Shown here: one piece after another, positions 6,730 through 13,545 of the stretch | Position numbering within the stretch: position 1 is the first letter of the stretch | How the letters are laid out: every line of letters begins with the position of its first letter | Assembly: GCA_041581935.1 (NCBI GenBank) | Contig: JBFICP010000056.1 | Location: 1-16,111 of the forward strand | Origin: JAABYT01 sp041581935 | GTDB taxonomy: Bacteria; Pseudomonadota; Gammaproteobacteria; HK1 | Length of the DNA stretch: 16,111 nucleotides | Direction: 5' to 3' | The notes under the pieces: generated by a model | Told to the model about the DNA's origin: nothing | What the model saw: only the letters and a program-made list of their open reading frames with translations | Databases searched by the model: none | Translations under genes and position numbers: made by a program

Positions 6730-7617
6730 CTATCCGGACACCGGCGCGGCACGATTGCGGCGATCGCCGACCACGACCTCGCCGAGGAGGCGCTCGAGGT
6801 AGGCAATGACCTCGGGCGGTTGCATGACCGCCGCGCGAATCAAGTTGTCGAAATGCCCCGTGAAGACGCGCACGTGCTCCTGAGAGGTGGTCACCAGCCA
6901 CATGTCGCCGATATAGATGGCCACGCGTTTGGGTCCGAAGATGGTGAACGGCACCGAGTAGCACTGGCGGAGATCGAACAGGAACCAACGCAACGTGGGA
7001 TACAGCTCGTCGAGCAGGCGAATCATGGATTCGAGCTGGTTCGTGCGCATCTCCGCCGACAGGTCTTCCCATTCCCCTTCGCCGCGGGCGAACTGCGCGA
7101 GCGACTGGTACGAGCTGCACACCTCGATGTCGGTCTCGGGCCGGCGGCTGTAGGCGAGCCGCGCCTCGGCCTGCTCGATGCGCCCTTCTGGTGCCAGGGT
7201 GTCGTGCTGAACGTACTCGTAGCGGATGACGTCCTGGCTTTTCAGCATATCCGGCAGGGTGGTGGGCACGTAGCGGATCTTGTAACCGGCGGCCTCGGCG
7301 TGCCAGCGACGCAGGCGCTCGTCGGCGGGAGACGCGGCCCCCGGCTCGATGGCGACCGCTTCGTTCAGGACATCGGTGCTCATCTGGCCTTCGGCACTCA
7401 GTCCCAGCAGCCAGTCGACGCTGACCTGGGCGACCGATGCGATGGCGGCGATGGTCTCGGCTCTCGGCAGACGCGTGCCGTCGGCGGCCAGCAGCTGCGA
7501 GAGCGTCGAGCGATCGGCACCGATTCGGCGGGCGAATTCGCTGCGGCTCATGCCGGACCGCTCGATGACCTCGACCAGGCGGGTTCGGAAGGCATCGACC
7601 GTGTCGTGACGGCGCAT
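6730..7617 (-). CDS. XRE-type transcriptional regulator with large C-terminal domain
   Basis: A 295-residue DNA-binding regulator. Residues about 8-72 form a Cro/CI-type helix-turn-helix domain: MSRSEFARRIGADRSTLSQLL is the helix 2-turn-helix 3 region, followed by ETIAAIASVAQVSVDWLLGL. The 200-residue C-terminal part is not a cupin or peptidase domain that I recognise. It contains YVPTTLPDMLKSQDVIRYEY, loosely like the DUF5753 motif of actinobacterial XRE regulators, and ends in YSVPFTIFGPKRVAIYIGDM and HFDNLIRAAVMQ. It likely senses a small molecule. It is the first gene of the minus-strand run ending in hutH, so it probably controls that run and itself. A palindrome at 7679-7694 in its promoter is the candidate operator. 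The SD (GCGAGAATGA) is weak. Confidence 0.85.
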   Translation of the reverse strand: MRRHDTVDAFRTRLVEVIERSGMSRSEFARRIGADRSTLSQLLAADGTRLPRAETIAAIASVAQVSVDWLLGLSAEGQMSTDVLNEAVAIEPGAASPADERLRRWHAEAAGYKIRYVPTTLPDMLKSQDVIRYEYVQHDTLAPEGRIEQAEARLAYSRRPETDIEVCSSYQSLAQFARGEGEWEDLSAEMRTNQLESMIRLLDELYPTLRWFLFDLRQCYSVPFTIFGPKRVAIYIGDMWLVTTSQEHVRVFTGHFDNLIRAAVMQPPEVIAYLERLLGEVVVGDRRNRAAPVSG

Positions 7618-7661
7618 GGTTCATTCTCGCCCAGCCCAAGATGCTTCGAAAAGTTAACAAA

Positions 7662-7699
7662 ATTGTAGATTATGCGCAACAGTATCGAAACTGTGACAA
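7662..7699 (-). promoter_or_regulatory. Candidate sigma-70 promoter of the regulator-hutH operon
   Basis: On the minus strand TTGTCA (7699-7694) and CATAAT (7674-7669) are separated by 19 nt; each matches five of six consensus bases. An alternative -10, TACAAT (7667-7662), lies 17 nt from a poorer -35 TTTCGA (7690-7685). Either way transcription would start 40-65 nt before the ATG at 7617, and the palindrome 7679-7694 lies within the promoter. Confidence 0.5.
7679..7694. promoter_or_regulatory. 16-bp palindrome, candidate operator
   Basis: ACAGTATCGAAACTGT pairs at seven of eight positions. It fills the spacer between the predicted -35 and -10 of the regulator promoter, where a bound repressor would block polymerase. 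A second, looser inverted repeat (ACAAA 7696-7700 and TTTGT 7710-7714) lies next to it. The link to the XRE regulator is inference from position. Confidence 0.5.
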
Positions 7700-7727
7700 A
7701 CCGCCGTATTTTGTGCGAATTCCCTCA

Positions 7728-7756
7728 TTGATACCCCGGTTTTAGCGGCATCTAAT
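7728..7756 (+). promoter_or_regulatory. Candidate sigma-70 promoter of the desaturase gene
   Basis: TTGATA (7728-7733), a 17-nt spacer and TCTAAT (7751-7756); each box matches five of six consensus bases with ideal spacing. Predicted start of transcription is near 7763, leaving a leader of about 80 nt before the ATG at 7842. Confidence 0.55.
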
Positions 7757-7841
7757 AGGGCCAATCACGGCGGTCCACGAGCGGGCAGCGCGCCCCGGGG
7801 GAGCGGACCGTCCAAACGAGGCGATCGATTGGTATGCGTAG

Positions 7842-8744
7842 ATGGCGAGAATGACTGTCGTTTCGCGTCCAGCTGTGGAGTGGCCGACTGTGGCGGTGAC
7901 CGCGGCGATCTACCTGGGCTTCGCGGCCGTGACGCTCAACTACCACTCCCTGCCCTGGTGGCTGGTGCTTCCGGCTGGCGGATTCCTGCTGGCGTGGCAT
8001 GGTTCCCTGCAGCACGAGGTGGTGCACGGCCATCCGACCCGTTGGCGCTGGCTGAATCGGGCACTGGTATTTCCCAGCCTGTGGCTTTGGATGCCGCTCG
8101 AGGTATATGCCGATACGCACCTGCGCCATCATCACGACGATCGGATCACCGATCCGCTCGAGGATCCGGAGTCGTACTATCTGTCCAGCGACGCCTGGAA
8201 CCGGACCGGGCCGGCGCGCCGCGCCGTGCTTCGCATCCACAACACCTCTCTAGGGCGCATGCTGATCGGGCCCGTGCTGGCGGTATGGCGTCTCATGGTG
8301 AGTGAAGCGTGCGCTTTTCGCGCCGGCAACTTCGGGCATCTGAACGCATGGCTCGCGCATCTGCTGGGTTGCCTGCCGGTGATCGTGTGGGTGAGCGTGG
8401 TATGCAAAATTCCGCTGCTCGCGTACCTGCTGCTCTTCGTCTATCCCGGAATCTCACTCACGTTACTGCGATCGTTTGCCGAGCACAGGGCCCGGCCCGA
8501 GGTGGGCGAGCGCATTGCCATCGTCGAGTCGGGGCCGGTCATGTCGCTGCTCTACCTCAACAACAACCTGCACTACCTGCATCACCGGGCACCCTGGCTC
8601 GCGTGGTACCGGCTCCCGGCGCGCTGGCGTGAACGGCGCGACGAGACGCTCGCAGCGAACGGCGGATACCGTTACTCGGGATACTGGGACGTTATCCGCC
8701 GCCACGCGTTCTCGAGCAAAGAACCCGTCGCCTGGCCCCTGTAG
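7842..8744 (+). CDS. Membrane fatty acid desaturase family protein
   Basis: A 300-residue integral membrane di-iron enzyme candidate. Three histidine clusters are visible: H53/H58/H62/H64 in WHGSLQHEVVHGH, H93/H96-98 in THLRHHHDD, and H244/H247/H248 in NNNLHYLHH, with a further H215 in SFAEHR. Hydrophobic segments lie at about 13-32, 39-54, 141-153, 171-200 and 201-210. The family introduces double bonds or hydroxyl groups in acyl or related chains using O2; the substrate here is unknown. The HEVVHGH form with a neighbouring NLHYLHH box is seen in non-acyl-CoA desaturases and hydroxylases of proteobacteria. The start at 7842 lacks a strong SD; ATG 7851 (GCGAGA just before it) is an alternative. 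It is transcribed divergently from the XRE regulator and could share its control (inference). Confidence 0.85.
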   Translation: MARMTVVSRPAVEWPTVAVTAAIYLGFAAVTLNYHSLPWWLVLPAGGFLLAWHGSLQHEVVHGHPTRWRWLNRALVFPSLWLWMPLEVYADTHLRHHHDDRITDPLEDPESYYLSSDAWNRTGPARRAVLRIHNTSLGRMLIGPVLAVWRLMVSEACAFRAGNFGHLNAWLAHLLGCLPVIVWVSVVCKIPLLAYLLLFVYPGISLTLLRSFAEHRARPEVGERIAIVESGPVMSLLYLNNNLHYLHHRAPWLAWYRLPARWRERRDETLAANGGYRYSGYWDVIRRHAFSSKEPVAWPL

Positions 8745-8789
8745 ATCGCACTGATCGCAGCCAGGACCTGATTACCGAACGCCGGATGT

Positions 8790-8820
8790 GGGGCTTCGCT
8801 GCGCTCAGCCCGAGCTACGC
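8790..8820. repeat. Second REP-like element copy
   Basis: The 99-bp gap between the convergent desaturase and mttB-like genes holds GGGCTTCGCTGCGCTCAGCC, sharing the exact 13-nt core GCTGCGCTCAGCC (8798-8810) with the copy at 2985-3016, followed by a related CGAGCTACGC tail. GGGCT/AGCCC can pair around the core. Nothing else is seen in this gap. Confidence 0.5.
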
Positions 8821-8843
8821 CTGGGTGCTTCTAAAGGACAACC

Positions 8844-10379
8844 TCACGCGGCTCTGACGCCGCCTTGTTCCTTTCTCCGCGCAATGAAATCCGCGAGCTC
8901 GTCGCTGCGCGCTTCGTCGAGCGGCGGAGGCTCGAAGTCGGCGAGCAGTTGCCGGTAGAGCACGTTCGCGCGTTCCGTGGCGGTGTGAGCGCCCGCTTCT
9001 TGCCAGCTTTCGTAGTTACGCCAATCCGAAAGAATCGGGGCATAGAACGCCGTCTCGTAGCGCGACAACGTGTGCTTGGTACCGAAAAAGTGTCCACCGT
9101 GACCGACCTCGCGCATGGCATCCAGGCCGAGGGTCTCCTCGTTGACCTCGATGGGTGAAAGGAACTCGGCCATCATCTGCAGGAGCTCCGCATCCAGAAT
9201 CATTTTCTCGAACGATGCGCACAGCCCACCCTCCATCCATCCGGCGGCGTGCAGCACGAGCCCGGCGTGACCCATGACCGCGCCCCACAGGGACATCTCC
9301 GACTCGTAAGCGGCCTGGGCATCCACCACGTTGCAGGCATTGGCGTTGGAGGATCGATAAGGAATGCGATAGCGCCGTGCCAGCTGCCCGCCTGCGAGCG
9401 CGGCGCGCGAGTACTCGGGTGTGCCGAATGCCGGTGCGCCCGATTTCATGTCGACATTGGAAGTGAACCCGCCGTACATGACCGGCGCACCGGGGTTCAC
9501 GATCTGGGCGAAAGCGAGACCCGCGAGCGCCTCGGCATTCTGCTGCACGAGAGCACCGGCAATCGTCGCCGGAGCCATCGCCCCGGACAGTGTAAAAGGC
9601 GTCAGCACCATGACCTGATTGTGACGCGCCATCTCGATGACGCCTTCGAGCATCGGTCCGTCGATGCGCAGCGGCGAGCTCGTGTTCACCACGCTGAAAA
9701 GGCTCGGCTCGCGCAACATCTGCTCGCTGGTGGCGCCGCGGGCGATACGTGCCATCTCGATGCCGTCGAGAATGCGCTGGCGGCCGAGCGAATACGCGTA
9801 GAACACTTTATCGCCCAGCCGGATGAAGGCGTCGGTGCAGTCCAGGTGACGGGTTTCAGGCGGCAGGTCGACGGGCTCCACCGGGTAGCCGCCGAATAGA
9901 TGCACGATGTTCAAGCTCTGCGCCAGGCGCAGGAAGTCGCAATAATCCTGGAAGCAGCCGGGCCGACGGCCGCCCTGCATGTCGGAGGCGTTGGGGGCGC
10001 TGCCCACGGTGGCAAAATTGATGCAATTGTCGCCGAAGGTGATGTCGTGCTCTGAATTACGCGCGTGCACGACGAAACGTGACGGCGCGTTCGCCATGCT
10101 CTGCTCGATCAGATTTCTGTCGAAACGTACGACCTGGCTGTCGCGGTTCACATCGGCACCGGCATCGGCGAGGATGTCGAGCGCCTCCGGGAGCAGAAAG
10201 GCGATGCCGAGCTCCTCGAGGACGCGAAGCGAGGCGAGGTGGATCTCCTCGACCTGATCGGCGGACAGCACTTCGATCGGGGTGTACGGATTAGTGAGGC
10301 TGCGCCACGGCAACTGGTGAAAGCCCTGGCGTGCGCTGCGCTCGTGACGATGGCTGCGACGGCCACCCGACCTTGCCAT
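8844..10379 (-). CDS. Trimethylamine methyltransferase (MttB) family protein, non-pyrrolysine type
   Basis: A 511-residue TIM-barrel methyltransferase of the MttB superfamily. Members move a methyl group from a quaternary or tertiary amine (trimethylamine, glycine betaine, proline betaine, carnitine) to a corrinoid protein. Family-like segments include the N-terminal NPYTPIEVLSADQVEEIH, VLEELGI, and PFTLSGAMAPATIAGALVQQ followed by GAPVMYGGFTSNVDMKSG. The frame is continuous without an internal amber codon, so no pyrrolysine is used; such homologues (MtgB type) mostly act on quaternary amines. The start at ATG 10379 has GAGG eight nt upstream, whereas the ATG at 10442 has no SD and adds a low-quality extension. 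No corrinoid protein gene is in the window. It follows the DUF6134-like gene by 142 nt. The substrate is unassigned; the GcvT dehydrogenase nearby suggests methylated glycines or related betaines. Confidence 0.85.
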   Translation of the reverse strand: MARSGGRRSHRHERSARQGFHQLPWRSLTNPYTPIEVLSADQVEEIHLASLRVLEELGIAFLLPEALDILADAGADVNRDSQVVRFDRNLIEQSMANAPSRFVVHARNSEHDITFGDNCINFATVGSAPNASDMQGGRRPGCFQDYCDFLRLAQSLNIVHLFGGYPVEPVDLPPETRHLDCTDAFIRLGDKVFYAYSLGRQRILDGIEMARIARGATSEQMLREPSLFSVVNTSSPLRIDGPMLEGVIEMARHNQVMVLTPFTLSGAMAPATIAGALVQQNAEALAGLAFAQIVNPGAPVMYGGFTSNVDMKSGAPAFGTPEYSRAALAGGQLARRYRIPYRSSNANACNVVDAQAAYESEMSLWGAVMGHAGLVLHAAGWMEGGLCASFEKMILDAELLQMMAEFLSPIEVNEETLGLDAMREVGHGGHFFGTKHTLSRYETAFYAPILSDWRNYESWQEAGAHTATERANVLYRQLLADFEPPPLDEARSDELADFIARRKEQGGVRAA

Positions 10380-10387
10380 GTTGCGTG

Positions 10388-10391
10388 CCTC
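10388..10391 (-). promoter_or_regulatory. Ribosome binding site selecting the mttB-like start
   Basis: GAGG on the minus strand, eight nt before ATG 10379. The upstream in-frame ATG at 10442 lacks any SD, so the shorter product is preferred. Confidence 0.5.
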
Positions 10392-10472
10392 GGATGATAG
10401 TGCAGGCGGGTATCCTACTCCCAAGGAGCGCGCACCCGCCATACACGACTGGAGCGGTGAATTTCAAATCAG

Positions 10473-10498
10473 CCGCCTATGGGCGGTCCGTTGCGGAC
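10473..10498. other. Two tandem small hairpins upstream of the mttB-like gene
   Basis: CCGCC-TATG-GGCGG (10473-10486) is followed at once by GTCCG-TTG-CGGAC (10486-10498), in the 142-nt gap between the DUF6134-like gene and the mttB-like gene. No T-tract follows on the minus strand. It may be a processing or stability element that separates expression of the two genes, or simple chance in GC-rich DNA. Confidence 0.35.
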
Positions 10499-10521
10499 GT
10501 GGAACCGATTGAAAATTCCGA

Positions 10522-11193
10522 TTAGTCGTCCAGGCCATCGCGCCGGAAGCTGATCCGATCGTCATCGGAGAGCAGCAGGTCCCAGCGCACCAGCACACAG
10601 TCATCGTCGTACCAGGCTTCTCGATTTAACTGACCGCGGAACGTGTAATGATGGGCCTCCAGCTCGACGCCGTCGTGGTGCAGGATATCCTTACCCGCGT
10701 AGTGCGGTCGCACGAAATGGATGTCGCCGTTCTCCACGTCGATGAAGGTGTCGACGAGACGGCTGTCACGATGCCAGAGATTGCTCGGCACCACGTACGT
10801 GCTCACCTGATAGGCGCGGATATCACTGCCTTCCACCATGAGCGACCCACTGCGGCGCTCGGCGTGCACGTCCTGAACGCGTGCGTTGATGCGGGTCTTT
10901 GACTCGAGCCGGTGCAGCCAGCCCGTGTTCCAAATCTCACGGGACTCGTGGCTGTAATCGACCGCGCCGATTCGCGGCGACACGAAGTGCATTCCCATTT
11001 CGACGTCGACAACGAAACGGCCTGTCTCACGCCTGAAGGAAAATTGCTGCTGACCGACTTCGCTGTCGCCCTGCCACGCAACGTAACGATCCGTCGTATC
11101 GGCGGGGAAAAGTCGACGCGCCTCGGCCGCGGTGGGCACGAGTGCCGAGCCCGCGAGAGTCGCCGTGCAGGCAAGAAATCGCCTTCTCTGCAT
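10522..11193 (-). CDS. Tat-exported DUF6134-like hypothetical protein
   Basis: A 223-residue protein with an N-terminal twin-arginine-like signal: RRRFL at 3-7, hydrophobic core LACTATLAGSALVP and a likely cleavage after AEA near residue 25. The mature part has repeated beta-strand patterns with YSHESREIWNTGWLHRLES, VPSNLWHRDSRLVDTFIDVENG and FRGQLNREAWYDDD, which match my memory of the DUF6134 family of secreted proteins of unknown function. The fold is probably a beta-barrel or beta-sandwich that could bind a lipid or small ligand, but no activity is known to me. It precedes the mttB-like gene on the same strand and diverges from the substrate-binding protein gene. Export by Tat suggests folding, perhaps with a cofactor, before crossing the membrane (inference). 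Confidence 0.75.
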   Translation of the reverse strand: MQRRRFLACTATLAGSALVPTAAEARRLFPADTTDRYVAWQGDSEVGQQQFSFRRETGRFVVDVEMGMHFVSPRIGAVDYSHESREIWNTGWLHRLESKTRINARVQDVHAERRSGSLMVEGSDIRAYQVSTYVVPSNLWHRDSRLVDTFIDVENGDIHFVRPHYAGKDILHHDGVELEAHHYTFRGQLNREAWYDDDCVLVRWDLLLSDDDRISFRRDGLDD

Positions 11194-11507
11194 CGCTGTT
11201 CTCGCCCGAGTGCCGCACCAGTCCTTTATCTACCCGAGGCCGGACGTGAAACGCAAGGGAGCCAACTTGAGTCGGCCCGAGACGACGACGGCCTCGGCGG
11301 ATCGCGTCGTAACCATTCCCCGGACGAGGGCTCGCAAAGGCGAATCCTACCAGTGCGTAACTTGTCTGGGGTCCGGGATTGGGGGTACTCTCGCCCCACA
11401 GGCGTCGTCCAGGCGGGCCCTAGAAGCCGCCGAATGACGCAGAAATTCCCCTTGCTCATACCGAGAAAATCAACGACGAGCAGCTGAACTCCAGGAGGAC
11501 GGCACAA
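11194..11507. other. Divergent intergenic region (314 bp)
   Basis: This gap separates the minus-strand DUF6134-like gene from the plus-strand binding-protein gene, so promoters in both directions are expected. The best plus-strand match is weak: TTGTCT (11362-11367) and TACTCT (11386-11391) with an 18-nt spacer. CCGAG/CTCGG and TGGGG/CCCCA inverted repeats occur, but nothing convincing as an operator. No ORF with coding character was found. Confidence 0.4.
11493..11498 (+). promoter_or_regulatory. Consensus ribosome binding site of the binding-protein gene
   Basis: AGGAGG lies nine nt before the ATG at 11508. This is a near-perfect anti-SD match and suggests high expression, as expected for a solute-binding protein. 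It also supports the long N-terminal region before the twin-arginine motif. Confidence 0.75.
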
Positions 11508-13178
11508 ATGACTTCCAAAAACCGTAAATACCCGCACCCCTACATCCCCGAGCTCATCGAGGACCTGCGCAAGAAGAAAATCAATCGACGTGAATTTCTG
11601 CGCACCTCGACGCTGCTCGGCCTATCGGCCGCTGCCGCCTACGGGATTGCGGGTCAGATCACCGGCCAGCCGTTCATGCCAGTGGCCAATGCTGCCGCGG
11701 GCAAGGGCGGTACCCTCAGGGTATCCATGGCGGTCCAGGAGATGACCGATCCGGCGACCTTCGACTGGACGCCGAAGGCCAACGTGGCGCGCGGATTCGT
11801 CGAGTACCTGACCATCACCGGGCCGGACAACATCACGCGTCCCTACCTCGCCGAGAAGTGGGAGGCATCCGACGACCTCAAGACCTGGACCTTCAATCTC
11901 AGAAAGGGCGTGAAGTGGAATAACGGCGACGAATTCAACGCCGACGACGTGGTGTTCAACTTCGAGCGCTGGCTGGACCCGGCCACCGGTTCCTCGAACA
12001 TCGGCCTGTTCGCGTCGATGGTCGACGAGGTGAAGGGTTCCGACGGCAAGATGATGAAGAAGATGACCTCCGGGGCGGTCGAGAAAGTCGACAGCCACAC
12101 CGTGAGGCTGAATCTGAACCGGCCCGAGCTCTCCATTCCGGAGAACCTGTACAACTACCCCACCGCCATCGTCCATCGGCGGTTCTCCGACGAAGGCGGC
12201 GATCTGTCCAAGAACCCGGTCGGCACGGGACCTTACGAGCTCACCGCGTTCGCGATCGCCGAGCGTGCCGAGCTGACCAAGCGAAAGGAGTACTGGGGTG
12301 GCGACGTGAGCCTCGACAAGATCGTCTATCTCGACCACGGTGACGATCGCAACGCGGCGCTCGGCGCACTGGCGTCCAACCAGGTTGATCTCGTCAACGA
12401 GCTCAATATCGATCAGATCGACGTCATTGCATCCCTGCCCAATGCGCAGCTGTTCGAAGCCGTGACGGCACAGACCGGCGTCGCGCGCATGCAGATGACC
12501 CAGAAGCCCTTCGACAACCCGAAGGTGCGCCAGGCTCTGCAGGCCTGCATTGACCACAAGAAGGTGCTCGACCTCGTCTACCGTGGCAAGGGATCGCCGG
12601 GCGAGGATCACCACGTGGCGCCCATTCATCCCGAGTACTACAAGCTTCCGGCGCTCAAGCAGGACTTCGCGAAGGCCAAGGCGCTGCTCAAGGAAGCCGG
12701 CCACCCGAATGGCATTCAGGTGTCCATCGATGTCAACAACGACGCGAAGTGGGAAGTCAACGCCGTGCAGTCCATGCGCGAGATGTGGAAGGCCGGCGGC
12801 ATCGACGTGACCATCAATGTCATGCCGGGCGCCCAGTACTGGGAGGTCTGGGACAAGACGCCTTTCGGCTTCACCGGCTGGACCCACCGTCCTCTGGGCG
12901 TGATGGTGCTGAACCTCGGTTACCGCTCAGGGGTGCCGTGGAACGAGTCGAGGTACAACAATCCGGAGTTCGACAAGGCCCTCGACAAAGCCAGCGGCAT
13001 CCTCGACGTTGCCGAGCGGCGCAAGGCGATGCAGGAGGTCGAAACGATTCTGCAGCAGGACGCCATCATCGTTCAGCCGCTGTGGCGCTCCATCGTCACC
13101 GCGGGCAACAAGAACGTCCACAATTACGTTATGCATCCGACCAATTATCATCAGTTGAACAAGGTTTGGGTCGGTTGA
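11508..13178 (+). CDS. Tat-dependent ABC transporter substrate-binding protein, family 5
   Basis: A 556-residue solute-binding protein of the DppA/OppA-type family (SBP_bac_5), which bind peptides, opines, nickel or other polar solutes in the periplasm. The N-terminus has an unusually long 26-residue n-region, then the twin-arginine motif NRREFLRTS (R27/R28), a hydrophobic core and a likely cleavage near ANAAA (60-64). The mature part begins GKGGTLRVSM. Family landmarks are YLAEKWEASDDLKTWTFNLR, GVKWNNGDEFNADDVVFNFE, GTGPYELTAF and the C-terminal Trp-rich lobe. No permease or ATPase genes follow; a strong terminator stands right after the gene, so it is probably monocistronic. The neighbouring dehydrogenase and MttB homologues suggest a methylated amine or betaine-containing ligand, which is inference. 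Confidence 0.93.
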   Translation: MTSKNRKYPHPYIPELIEDLRKKKINRREFLRTSTLLGLSAAAAYGIAGQITGQPFMPVANAAAGKGGTLRVSMAVQEMTDPATFDWTPKANVARGFVEYLTITGPDNITRPYLAEKWEASDDLKTWTFNLRKGVKWNNGDEFNADDVVFNFERWLDPATGSSNIGLFASMVDEVKGSDGKMMKKMTSGAVEKVDSHTVRLNLNRPELSIPENLYNYPTAIVHRRFSDEGGDLSKNPVGTGPYELTAFAIAERAELTKRKEYWGGDVSLDKIVYLDHGDDRNAALGALASNQVDLVNELNIDQIDVIASLPNAQLFEAVTAQTGVARMQMTQKPFDNPKVRQALQACIDHKKVLDLVYRGKGSPGEDHHVAPIHPEYYKLPALKQDFAKAKALLKEAGHPNGIQVSIDVNNDAKWEVNAVQSMREMWKAGGIDVTINVMPGAQYWEVWDKTPFGFTGWTHRPLGVMVLNLGYRSGVPWNESRYNNPEFDKALDKASGILDVAERRKAMQEVETILQQDAIIVQPLWRSIVTAGNKNVHNYVMHPTNYHQLNKVWVG

Positions 13179-13190
13179 CCTAGTGAATGG

Positions 13191-13225
13191 AGCCCGGGGG
13201 CTCTTTGGCCCCCGGGTTTTTTTTT
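13191..13225 (+). terminator. Strong intrinsic terminator of the binding-protein gene
   Basis: CCCGGGGGC (13193-13201) pairs perfectly with GCCCCCGGG (13208-13216) over a six-nt loop (TCTTTG), followed by nine T (13217-13225). It lies 13 nt after the TGA. Confidence 0.95.
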
Positions 13226-13284
13226 GCGCCCGAGTCAGCGGGAGAGACTTCGACCTGCGCTCCTAGATTTCACCCGCCCCCCTG

Positions 13285-13311
13285 TCCCCCCTCCCGTCGA
13301 GAGAGGGGGGA
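13285..13311. repeat. C-tract/G-tract hairpin
   Basis: TCCCCCCTC (13285-13293) pairs perfectly with GAGGGGGGA (13303-13311) over a nine-nt loop. Hairpins of this kind are scattered as intergenic repeats in GC-rich proteobacteria. No T-tract follows. Confidence 0.55.
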
Positions 13312-13356
13312 ACCACGTCTGAAGAAATCGAGGAATGTGTCAGGTGCGGGTGTGCA

Positions 13357-13426
13357 CATGGAAATGCTTGTGCCGCGAAGCACATGGCAAGGATTGCTCC
13401 CGCAATACTTTTGCATTTCCCTCATG
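13357..13426 (+). other. Possible three-way-junction RNA fold
   Basis: GGAAATGC (13360-13367) pairs with GCATTTCC (13413-13420), extended by CAT/ATG across a three-nt bulge. It encloses two hairpins: TGTGC-CGCGAA-GCACA (13369-13384) and ATTGC-TCCC-GCAAT (13393-13406). The nesting is consistent and compact. It may be a small RNA, a leader element or a composite repeat; no known riboswitch class is recognised. Confidence 0.35.
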
Positions 13427-13439
13427 CATGACGATCAGA

Positions 13440-13497
13440 TGTGCGGCAGCGGCCTCGCTCGTGAACATTCGCGAGCACGCTCGCTCTTACATAGGTA
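13440..13497. repeat. REP-like element (GCTCG...CGAGC type)
   Basis: The core GCTCGTGAACATTCGCGAGC (13457-13476) forms a nine-pair hairpin with one G-T wobble, followed by ACGCTCGCTCTTACATAG. On the minus strand this reads as a close relative of the TAGGAGCGAGCxTGCTCGCGAA repeats that I remember from Pseudomonas and allied gammaproteobacteria, which are spread by RAYT transposases. No RAYT gene is in the window. Confidence 0.65.
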
Positions 13498-13545
13498 TTC
13501 TCCGATGCCATCGAAGTCGAAAAGTTTGGGTGGGAGTCCAGACTC

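Larger units (their letters stand above)
13226..13545. other. Structured 320-bp spacer with several hairpins
   Basis: No convincing ORF is seen. From left to right it holds a C-tract/G-tract hairpin (13285-13311), a possible three-way-junction fold (13357-13426) and a REP-like element (13440-13497), before the SD of the dehydrogenase gene (GGGAG 13532-13536, nine nt before the ATG). No strong promoter boxes were found. It could be a repeat-rich island or a leader region of the downstream gene. Confidence 0.5.

Noticed and set aside
6726..6806. Longer N-terminus of the PhnD-like protein that might act as a signal peptide
   Set aside because: It overlaps the regulator gene and reads SARSWSAIAAIVPRRCPD, without a basic n-region plus long hydrophobic core; it looks like shadow coding.
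8844..10379. Pyrrolysine-containing MttB
   Set aside because: The frame runs without an internal amber codon.
13357..13426. Glycine riboswitch in front of the dehydrogenase gene
   Set aside because: The conserved glycine-aptamer motifs are not seen, and the fold lies 120 nt upstream of the start codon with a REP-like element in between.
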